Below, piece by piece: positions 11,669-21,068 of a stretch of DNA of 64,000 bases. Within the stretch, counting starts at the first letter, position 1. Each line of letters starts with the position of its first letter. The position numbers and the translations under genes were made by a program. The stretch comes from Oscarella lobularis (taxonomy: Eukaryota > Porifera > Homoscleromorpha > Homosclerophorida > Oscarellidae), in NCBI RefSeq assembly GCF_947507565.1, contig NC_089175.1, positions 4,019,733-4,083,732 of the forward strand. Reading direction: 5' to 3'. The notes under the pieces are model-generated. The model saw only the letters and a program-made list of their open reading frames with translations. It did no database searches and was not told where the DNA came from.

Positions 11669-11813
11669 AGGAAGCATTGTACAGCCGGCGACATCGCAGT
11701 ACATCCCAAAGCGAACGCGTGAGCGTCTTTGCCCAGAAACAGTAAAACGCCGAATTGGCGAGAAAATTAATTAAAATGAATAATGAAACCAGTGGCTACG
11801 AAGAGTTTATCCT
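11669..11813 (-). pseudogene. 3'-terminal fragment of the GPCR gene (copy 1)
   Basis: This stretch matches the 3' end of the GPCR gene at 36110-36260, corresponding to its last ~50 codons around transmembrane helix 7. It carries a 4-bp insertion relative to that gene, which breaks the frame. At about 11813 the similarity jumps to sequence resembling the GPCR 5' flank (near 37386). The rest of the GPCR was therefore deleted and the two flanks fused. It is a relic that travelled with the tail of gene C. Confidence 0.78.
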
Positions 11814-12386
11814 ATTTGCGGTTAGAATCGCGGGCAATGCTCTTGTAGTTATATAGTCTGCCAGTGGCTGAGTGCAATATAGTCAAGGCCGTCAATCTCT
11901 CCGATTCAATTAATCAATTCTGTAGTTATAACTGCAACTTTAGGCGTGTAACCCAACCGCACAGACCTTTTTGTTAATAGCTAATCATGCCGTTCGTTTA
12001 TGTCCATGCAGCTGGGATACTTTCTTGTATCTAAAGAGTGCGAGTCGGCTTGTGAAGACCTCCGAAGGACTTCAACATTGGGCTTCTAGCTATTCGGCCA
12101 CGATGCCTAGCTCTGCCCTTCCTGCCCTGAAGACATATGACATGGTAAAGGCGGCTCTTAGCTCGAAGGGATTTTCCCCTTTCTCGCGTGATTTTTCTAG
12201 TGGCTGCTCTATCGTCATTGGTTTTCTGACCAAGAGGCGGGGATTTTGTGTATAAGGCCATTTTTTTGTCTACAGGCGAGTAGCGAAAGTGAAACCATTT
12301 AATGACCTTGTGACGCAGTGTTTATTTTTAGAACGATTTTCCTGTAACACACAGTGCGTACTTGAACGAGAACGAGACCAGCCATT
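11814..12386 (+). promoter_or_regulatory. Upstream region of D1
   Basis: No gene is visible here. Blocks are shared with the regions upstream of the broken D copy, D2 and D3 (about 19900-20280, 23830-24220, 42190-42720). They include a text like gattttgtgta(c/t)aaggc and a TGACG site followed by ttatttttag. At D1 the site is degenerate (TGACGCAG, 12310-12317); elsewhere it is TGACGTAA, an ATF/CREB-like motif. The ttatttttag may be a 5'-UTR intron acceptor. Confidence 0.45.
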
Positions 12387-14682
12387 ATGTTCGGTGCGAC
12401 AATAGCAGTCGTCTCAGTGGAAGTATTCGCTCTTCTTTTGGGTACAAACCGACTCAAGGCTCCCGTTTCGTTGAAACGACGCAATGCTTCCTACTGTAGA
12501 TCTTTTCTCTTCGCTAACTCATGGAAAGCTCACGAGCTACATGAACGTGCACGGTCGCCATAAATACTTCATTTTGGAGAACGCGACATCTCCGGACTTC
12601 CTGGAGTGCGGCGGCGCGTACGACAACGGGGAAAAAGGACTGGCGATTCACCTGATGCTGTACAGGGATCCGGATCACCAGACGCCTACCGTGACCATGA
12701 CAAAAAGCGGAAGCATTCCCGTGTGGCCGCATCAGCGCGAATACACCTATTCGTGCTCCGACGACAGGCTTGCAAACGGCGGCGGAGCTCCCATTTCGAG
12801 CGGTTTTTGCAAGTTTGGAGTCACACGGGTGGGGGTAAGCGTGGAGTTTTCGGGCCGTTACGACTGTTTAGTGCAAAGCGCTGGCACGCGCGCGGGTACT
12901 TCAGAGGCGTCTAGTCCTGGCTCGGTTCTTCTTGAGGTCTACGGTAAGGCTTTGTTAATTACGACGGTTCTGGTTCGAATCGGACGCTGTATAGATCAAG
13001 AAATTCTCGTAGATGGGTCGCAGTCTCAGGATCCTTCGAGCGGCATAGTCGACGAGGGCTTCCAACTGTCGTTCTCTTGCGGTTTCAATCGTCAGGCAGA
13101 CATATCGTTGCTCACAATACAATGGAGACGCAACGGTGTCAGTGTTTACGAGAAAGCACTGTCTGACTTGACTACTCCGTTTGTGTACAAAATCCAGAAG
13201 GCGTCGCCGGCAGACGCCGGACTGTACGAGTGCGTTGTCGTATCCAGAAGCGACGGCGATTATGTCATTGACACTCTGAAAGCAGAAAATCCAGTGGTAG
13301 TAAATCATAATTGTAAGGGCAAAAGAATCCGTAAATTGCGTCTGTATGAGCTGTTGTGTTTGTGTCTAGATGCTCCCCGGGTGGTGTTCTTTTCTTCACC
13401 TTTTAGTGAAATTCATCAGAAGAAGAAAATGCCGGAAGTTAATGTTCCTCAGGGAGAAACGTTTCTTCTGAATTGCAACGTTAGCGCTTTTCCCTTTGCT
13501 ACAGTCAACAAACAAAAAATGAAAAAGGAGCACGTTTCTATAACAACAACTTTTCATGACGCCACTCGTGAAGACAGTGGTGTCCACTGTTGCGAGGCAG
13601 TCAACAAGATGGGTAGAGTTAGTCGATATATCGAAGTTCTCGTCTACGGTACGATAGCTCAATATTAAAACGTTTGCAAAATGCTACAGTTTTCTCATTT
13701 AGTTGCAGCAAAAATAACGTTTTTTGGGGTTCATGGAAATGAGAATGCCTGTCTTCTCCAAGGAACAGAGGCCTTGCTGCAGTGCAATGCAGTTGGGAGC
13801 TCTTTTCTGACGGTTTGGATCGTCAACCCAAATGGAACAGTGGTGCGCGAATCTAGGGAGTATGATAACGCCGAAGTTGCGTACCCTTTACCGACGGCGA
13901 CGCTAACCAAAGAAGAAACCTTTGTTTGTCATATGCGCAGCACCCGTGACGAAGAAATCACAAAGGAGTACAAGTTTTGCGTTAGGCCAGGTAAACAAAT
14001 CATTTATATTATATTGATTTGACATATGACCTGGTCTTTTCAACGAAGATTCATTCGGAACAACTATTATCGAAAGCGCCGCTGGTGGCGGAGGTGGTCT
14101 TTTGATACTCTTTGTCTTTGTGGTCGCTCTGATTGCCTGCTGTAGAAAAAGGTGCACAATTAGGTTTTGTTTGAAGCTTTTTCTGTAAACAGTTCTTATT
14201 AGACGGCGCGACACGAATCAGTCCAACCCTGATTCCTTGATTCCATCACGTCCTAAAACAGGTGCCAGCCGATTGCTATCTTCTGTGTTTGCTGTATTAC
14301 GTGCGTTCTGTAGATGATCAAATAGAAATCATTGCCCAGATCATATGTTATGACTGGATTGACGTTCTTCGCGGCATTGAACCATCGTTTGAGGACGGAG
14401 ACTCGTTTCTCCGCAGTGTCAAAACTGGTGAGCGTCGAGGCGGCGAAGCTGATTCCGTGATCTTCTGCTTGAAGAAGTGGATTGAACAAAACCCGAGAGA
14501 TGCCTGTAATTTGCTTTCAGCGGTGTGCAGTGCTGCTGAAGCAGCAGACAGGAAAGACCTTGCAGAGAAACTTGCTGCAAAATTTCAAAATTTCCCAAAC
14601 ATGTTGGACAATGTAAGATTTTCGAAAGATTTACAATTACGTGTTTTAATTAATATTTGTTCTAATATAGACCGGGCGTTAA
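12387..14682 (+). CDS. D1: four-Ig receptor with cytoplasmic Death-like domain
   Basis: Predicted protein of about 616 aa. Exons: 12387-12441, 12500-12943, 12995-13312, 13370-13648, 13709-13990, 14049-14151, 14203-14261, 14314-14612, 14671-14682. Signal peptide 1-18, a long V-like Ig domain 19-166 (GRYDC), then Ig2-4 to residue 459. A Gly-rich stretch leads into a helix near 472-490, followed by a basic anchor. The last large exon (about 514-612) is Death-like: an amphipathic start, the YDW motif, a central Leu-rich helix with LKKWI, and LLSAV...RKDLAEKL at the end, matching the Death-domain pattern L..W...LL.AL...R.D.A..L. Compared with D2 and D3, the end of this exon is 2 nt longer. This shifts the final exon and gives a stop soon after the domain, whereas the paralogues have about 22-29 further residues. 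Probably functional with a shortened C-terminus. Confidence 0.82.
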
Positions 14683-15101
14683 CAATGTCTTCTGATTTTT
14701 CTTCTTTGCGAGCTGAGGCGAGTCGCGGCTCGGAGCGGAGATGAGCACAAACCAGTTGACGTCTTCAAGAGTTACTGTCGATTCTAAACTGTATTTACTA
14801 GTATACATATAGATACTATACAGTATACTGTATAGCCATTTTCACAGGTGGGAATCTGTAATTCTACATTGTAATCGTACTGCCTCTTTCGAACATTCAA
14901 TACAATAGTTGAATTTAGACGTCACTGAACTGCCGTAGCTCCTCCTCCAGACAAGCGCGCGCTCGTTGGTTCGCGTTCCTTCCTTCTTTGACTTTTTCTG
15001 GTAAACACGCACTCTGGAGTCTCCTTACAGAGTTCGTTTTCTTGGTGTTTTCTTCAAATACGGGCTTGTACAGCTTCAAAACACTGAAGTTGCACTTCGC
15101 G
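14683..15101. other. Spacer: D1 3' flank and copied D4-type promoter
   Basis: It begins with the degenerate remainder of the D1 3' end; the frame used by D2/D3 stops at 14744. From about 14930 to 15100 it matches the region upstream of D4 (about 45900-46097) and the region at 26610-26787. It is therefore duplicated promoter sequence without its gene. Confidence 0.55.
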
Positions 15102-15252
15102 ATGCTGGTTTCGATACAAGTCGCCTCGATCTCTTCTTTTGGTTAGACTCATAGCTCCTCAGCCAAACGAAGATGGACGTTAACCGGTTTTTAGGTCTCC
15201 TTCCACCGAAGGGAAGCGTCGTGAACGAAAATGAAAATGGCTTGTTCACTGG
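15102..15252 (+). pseudogene. Truncated D4-like signal exon and start of exon 2
   Basis: ATG at 15102 opens a 13-codon signal peptide nearly identical to that of D4 (MLVSIQVAS). A donor follows, then the same intron end (accggtttttag) and the first codons of the V-like domain (GLLP). The domain then breaks off after about 20 codons. A similar but more eroded piece sits in the matching position before F2. Both lie directly upstream of F-type genes, so this is a relic inside a duplicated block. Confidence 0.72.
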
Positions 15253-15465
15253 TAGGTGTTCGCTCGTCTCTAGCTCTCCTTGTCGCATGAACAAATCGCC
15301 GCTTTGATGCTACGGGCATGATTGGCATCTTAGCTGGATTCTGCTGGAGCAATCAAAGAATTATTAATTAGGTAAGTGTTAGCACGGATTGTGGTATCAG
15401 TTTCTTCCCAGTAACGAGTCTCCGTCTCTCTCCATCTCCGGCAATGTCCAGAGCAACGCAGTATC

Positions 15466-15474
15466 TGCGCACGC
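15466..15474 (+). promoter_or_regulatory. TGCGCACGC element before F1
   Basis: TGCGCACGC lies 6 bp before the start codon at 15481. It is a shortened form of the NRF1-like element seen at A/B and C. Confidence 0.42.
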
Positions 15475-15480
15475 CCTGAA

Positions 15481-18400
15481 ATGCCTTTGTCGAGTGCTTT
15501 CGTCGGCCTCGCGCTTATAGCGACACTTGGAAGTACTGTAGGATATCTGTTGAGTTGGCGCATCGTAACATTTGTTTTAGATTGTCAGATTTCGCTATTC
15601 CTTTCATTGCCATCGACCTCTATTCTTGTGAATGGAGGAGACTATTCGTCGGGAATTATAGTCTGTGTTGCCACAGGGGCGACTTCTCTCCAGTTGTTTC
15701 GAGTCGATGCGCAAGGAAGTCGTAGTGTCGTTATTTCCCAATCAATACATATTCCCAACGGTTTTGTCTTGACTTTGTCTGACTCTAATGTCGGCGTTGA
15801 CACGGCTGGTCTTTACCAATGCGAAGCCAAAGACAATTCAGCGACGACAAAGCGAGAAAATGCTACCATTTACGTTGATGGTATAGTTTTCAAAAAGGTA
15901 CATTTCCAAAGAAACATTCTGTTCTGTAATTAGTCCCACCTTACGTGAGAGGCGTTTTTGCTCATTCTAATCCATCAAGTGGTGCTGTGACTGAGGGAGG
16001 GTCATTCTCAATCATCTGCTCCGCAGATGCATCAATCAGCCCTACTCCAGTCATTAATCTACTTCACATGGGATCTGTTTCGAACAGTATCATGGGCTAC
16101 GAACTGATCTACGTTGTTGGCAGTGCTAGCAAAGCAGATCAAGGCAGTTACGAGTGTTTTGTGCAAAATCGGCAGGGCAATGCAACAAAAAGCCTACCAA
16201 ATTCAATTTCTGTTTTAGGTAAATAGACGTATGTTTTGATTTGCTTTTGTTTGGGCTTATATGGTCGTTTAGTACCAGCCAATGTAGATAGATTTACGAC
16301 CGTTATCAATGTTCTGAATAATGGACGAGTCGAAATAGAAGAGGGAAGTGACGAGCAATTAGAATGCATTGCTTCGGGAGATCAACCGCTGACAGTCAAA
16401 CTACGTCACAACACTCAATCTCTTATTGAAAGTGTCAGTTCAACTGTCAGAGCTGTGTTGACGTCAGTAAAAATCGGGCAGGATGATGGAACATATACAT
16501 GCACGGCAGTCAACAATGTAAAAACGGATGAAGTAAATCTTACCATCGCTGTTTACAGTAAGACCATCGCGCCTTCTTAGTGAGCTTTAATTAGTCATGT
16601 GTCATGTTTTTGTAGGGAAAGCATTCGTCAGATCTTTTAATAATAATGCACGTCAATGCGTAAGAAGCGGTGCAGTAGTCAAGCTTGAGTGCGTAGCAGA
16701 GGGACTCCCCATGCCTGATGTCAGAATAATTGGTCCGCCTGGCATTACATTACGGTCTGCGAAGGGAAAAGCAAGCTACAGTTTTAATGCTGCTGAGAAT
16801 GCTATTCGCACGTACACGTGCAGTGCCAGGAATAAATACAACACGCAAAATAGAACGTTCACAGTACGCGTTGCACGTAAGTGAAAGGTGACTATTTAGA
16901 AATGGGCGATAGATCTATTTAGGCAAGCCTGCTGCTCCCACGGGTTTAAAAGTCAGTGATGGTTCATCAGGAGCTAATGAACTGAAGTTCATGTGGACGA
17001 CGCCCGTTTTCTACTGTCATACTGACTTTCCTATCACGAGATATAGATTCTTTTGTACAGGAGGAGGGTCTACACGGGTTGACAAGTTTCTATCTGCACA
17101 TTTTACAGAGTATGCTGTACCAGAATCACGGTTTCGTTCAGGAGTTCACTACAGTTGCTCAGTAATTGCAGAGAATAATATCGGGCAAAGCGGCCAAAGT
17201 GATCCCTTTCTACTCAGGAGTGAGTGTACTGTTGAGATCAGATATTTTTTTACCACGTTGTGTATAGAACCTAGCAGATCTCCTGGAACGCCAACTGCTG
17301 TGACGACGCCAAGATCGGCTCTTGTAACATGGACCGTGAGTTTTTGAACTTTTTGCTGTATTGTTTCATAACCTGAGAATGTAGGCCATACCCACAAAGG
17401 ATCGGCGCGGAGTCATTCGAAAGTACACAATCGACGTTGCGTGTGTATCAGCTCTCTGCCGAAGTCAACCACCATCATTGTCGTCTACATCGTTGCGACG
17501 AAACATAGACGGACTGTCTCCCAACACGGAGTATAGAGTGACCGTGAGTGGCCACAACGTCATTGGAAAAGGACCCCCAAGTTCGCCGTTCGCTTTCAGA
17601 ACTAAACCTGATAGTAAGCGGAAACTCTGTTGAAAGATGATGACATTTACATGACTGGTGTGCACGTACGCAGAGCCAAGTGGGCCACCACAGTCGTTCG
17701 CCATTCCTCGACAACTCGTTTATCCGACCAATTTCACGGTGATGTGGCAGGTTTGTGGGAGTGAACATCATCGCTATAAATGAGATATAACACGAGATGT
17801 AGAAAATATCGTTGAATCAACAAAATGACGCAATTACGTCGTACACAGTGTATGTTGAATGCGAGACTGCATCATCAAATTGTTCCACTACGAAATCAGT
17901 TGATGCTCCACTTCTGAGAGTTGCGATCACCAATCTAAGTCCGTTCACCTCATACACAGTGACGGTGTCAGGATCGAATAAAGAAGGCGAAGGACCAAGA
18001 AGTTCTTCTGTACGTGTCACTACCGCACAAGGAGGTATGAGCATTTCTTTCCTTACTTCAGCGTTTTCATCATGCAATGTTTTCTAGTACCTGGTCCAGT
18101 GCAGAATTTGATGGCCACTCCGTTCAATGCAAGAGCAGTGAATGTGTCTTGGACGGAGCCATCCGCTCTAAACGGAGAGCTTCAGCGCTACGATGTTACC
18201 TATTCGCCCAGTGGAACGACTATCTACGCAATTACGCCTTCAATTGTGATAGGAAATCTAATGGACGAGAAGTACACATTTGAAGTAAGCGTGGTGACTG
18301 GAGGAGGAACCAGTCAACAGAGAACAGCGGAACAGCGTCCCGTCTGTAAGACGATTTTGTTGTTTGTAACGTTACGTCAATGCAGACTCTGATTTTATAG

Positions 18401-19514
18401 TTCCTCCCACAGTATCAGGTCCCGAAAAGACCATTCCTTTGGAGTTCAACTCCAAAAGAGCAATTTCATGTGACTTTCGAAGCTATCCGTTCAAAGGAGT
18501 GGCCAAACTGATGAGATCTAATGAGGACCTGACTTCATCAGCCGACGTCAGTAACAGAACAGAAGCTCCTCCACACACTCAGCGTCTGATATACACTGTA
18601 AGTGAAGTTGGATCCTATTCGTGTGCGTTTGCTGGTCCAGCAGATTCTGCCACATTTGAAGTAACTGGTATGTATGAAACTCTCTAATCAAGCAACTTAT
18701 TTTAATAAATAATTCTTTGACAGCTCCGGCAGAAATTCTGAATTCAACGCAGAGTCCGGTGACTCTCAATGGGTCATCTATTTCAATATTCGTTGAAGCT
18801 AGACAGTATCCGGATATACCAGAAATCAGCTGTGCAGATTTGACAGGCGAAGTGTCAACATTGGAATATTTAGATGGGGCTAACTACAGGAGAGCTACAT
18901 TTACTGTATCAAAAGCGCGGACTGTGGAGTGCAGCATTGTTGGAACTGACAAGACAGTGACTATAGTCATTGAAGGTGGCTCATCTGCGGGAGAGACGGG
19001 CCCAATCTTTGGTCTTCCGGGCTGGTATGACTACTTGGTCGTTGGCATAATTTTTTTGGTTCTTATTCTATTGCTCTTTATTTTACTACTTCTTCTGATT
19101 CGATGGTGGAGGCGCGGTAGAATGCCGTCATGCTGTAACTTCAATTCAAGTGAGGCTACTCTAGCAGGAGACGAATAAAACAAATCTTTTTTCACAGTTA
19201 GCAACGTTCAGAAAGTCAAAAAAGATGCTTCTATGAGGCGGCGTATACATCTCGGGGTAAAGAAAGCAAAAGAAATAAAACGATTTTTGCAATGTATACA
19301 TCTGTCCAAGGCACCCATTTTCGAAGAAATTCTTCCCAAGGCACCCATTTACGAAGAAATTGGCCCCACTGGCGGCGAGAGACAAACGTCGGAGAGTCGA
19401 GCGTACGAGTCTTTTAAAGAAGTTGCTAAACAGCGGCCCGGTGAAGGTTTGAATTTGCGTTCCAATCCCTTGTATGATCACATGTCTCCGCGAGCATCAG
19501 TGACGTCGCTCTAG
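15481..19514 (+). CDS. F1: Ig4-FN3(4)-Ig receptor with doubled EEI tail motif
   Basis: Predicted receptor of about 1,117 aa. Exons: 15481-15532, 15581-15880, 15934-16218, 16273-16557, 16616-16876, 16923-17219, 17268-17335, 17385-17613, 17674-17750, 17803-18034, 18088-18345, 18401-18667, 18724-19149, 19198-19514. Signal peptide 1-17, Ig1-4 to 394, FN3-1 to -4 to 781, Ig5-like to 870, membrane-proximal region and helix to 1012. The last exon differs from C and F2. The donor that should split it (GT in C) reads GC here, and the former intron is open and in frame, so it appears exonised and adds a Lys-rich stretch. The tail has a duplicated unit, KAPIFEEI then KAPIYEEI, with Tyr to Phe in the first. 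YESF and YDHM follow, and it ends T-S-L. Intron 1 (48 bp) is also open and in frame. Sister of F2. Confidence 0.84.
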
Positions 19515-19609
19515 AATGTGTGACTCGTGATTTACTGTTGTTGAACCCCAGTTCGTAAACCATTATTACATTGGTACAGTATCTCTGAAAGAAACTAACT
19601 AGTAAGTCT

Positions 19610-19643
19610 CACACACACACACACACACACACGCACACACACA
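19610..19643. repeat. (CA)n microsatellite
   Basis: A CA tract with one CG interruption lies in the 3' flank of F1, in the same position as the tract after gene C. Confidence 0.88.
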
Positions 19644-19715
19644 TGCAGTTCTCTCTGACCAGTCTCGGAGAAGGAGACTTCTTTTGCTGACACATCAATT
19701 TTTCTCGTTTTCACT

Positions 19716-19867
19716 AGGAAGCATTGTGCAGCCGGCGACATCGCAGCACATCCCAAAGCGAACGCGTGAGCGTCTTTGCCCAGAAACAGTAAAACGCCGA
19801 ATTGGCGAGAAAATTAAAATGAAAAATGAAACCAGTGGCTACAAAGAGTTTATCCGGTAGCACAACC
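19716..19867 (-). pseudogene. 3'-terminal fragment of the GPCR gene (copy 2)
   Basis: This is nearly identical to 36112-36265, the region coding the end of helix 7 and the C-terminus of the GPCR on the minus strand. It ends abruptly at about 19867 (…cacaacc), where the flank of the broken D gene begins. No other GPCR sequence is present. It marks a breakpoint of the duplication that copied the F/G-type gene end. Confidence 0.82.
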
Positions 19868-20287
19868 GTCTGCAGTCTTGAATATTAGGCAACTCTTTAT
19901 GATCTGATCATCTCTGCCCGGCTTGTTTCACTGGTAATGTGAGCGTTGACTCAGTTTGTTTCAACCTTCCCTGATGATACGAGATGAGTCGATGACGATC
20001 ACATGATGGTAAAGGCAGCGCTCTTCCTCCAAATGGGACTTCCCCTGATTTTCTAGCTTCTCCGTGACTTTGTTTTCTGACCAAGAGGCAGGGATTTTGT
20101 GTACAAGGCAATAGGCGTCATTTTCATTTGTCGGCAGGCACGTAGAGAAAGGGGTCAGCTCAGAGCCGGCGACGTTGTGACGTAATATCTACTTATTTTT
20201 AGGTCAATGACTTCATCTTTTTGCACCTATCGCGATTGAGAGGCATTCCTACTCATTTCAACTGCAACGAGAAACGAGGCCGCAATC

Positions 20288-20950
20288 CTGTTCGGTGCCG
20301 ACTCACCAACGATAGCAGTCATCTCGGCGCAAGTCTTCGCTCTTCTCTTGGGTAGACAAACCGACTCGAGGCCCTCGTCCCGTTGCAACGACACCGTGCT
20401 TCTGTTTTCTAGGCATTTTCTCTTCGCTAACTCAAGGAAAGCTCACGAGCTACATCACCGTCCACTATCGCCGAAAATACTTCGTTTCCGATCAGCCGAC
20501 ATCTCCGAACTTCCTGGAGTGCGGCGGCGCGTACGACAACGAGGTAAAAGGACTGGCGATTCACCTGAAGCTGTACAAAGATCAGGATAAACAACAGCCT
20601 ATCGCGACCATGACGAAAAGCGGAAGCACTGCCGAGTGGCCGCAGCGCTATATACACCTATTCGTGCTCCGACGACAGGCTTGTAAACGGCGGCGGGGCT
20701 CCCATTTCGAGCGGGTCCTGCAAATTCGGAGTCCTCCGCATGAGTATGGAGTTTTCAGGCCGTTACTGGCACGGGTCATTCAGAGTCATCTAGTTCGGAA
20801 GTTCTTCTCGAGATCTACGGTAAGGCTTCATAACGACGTTGCGACGAATTTCTTTTTGATTAGACGTTTTCTAGATCAAGAAATTCTCGTAGATGGGTCG
20901 CAGTCTCAGAGTCAGGATCCTTCGAGCGGCATAGTCGACGAGGGCTCGAC
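20288..20950 (+). pseudogene. Broken D gene: start lost, frameshifts, 3' truncated
   Basis: Close relative of D3. The original start reads CTG (20288), and the internal Met that D3 uses reads ATA here, so no start remains in exon 1. In the V-like domain there is a 4-bp insertion at about 20648 (cgctatatacacc against cgctacacc). Near 20765 about 20 bp are missing around the GRYDC motif. The Ig2 exon starts normally at about 20875 but leaves homology near 20950, after the DEG motif. About 120 bp further on, gene E begins. A non-functional remnant at a recombination junction. Confidence 0.85.
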
Positions 20951-21068
20951 ACCCAAAGGTCATAAGCCAGAAAACCCATCCTTGAGCTCATTTTTGGCGT
21001 CGTTGCAGCCTGAAAACGTCTGAAAATGCGATGAAACGATCTTAGTCTTGTCACGTGATTGCAACCCA

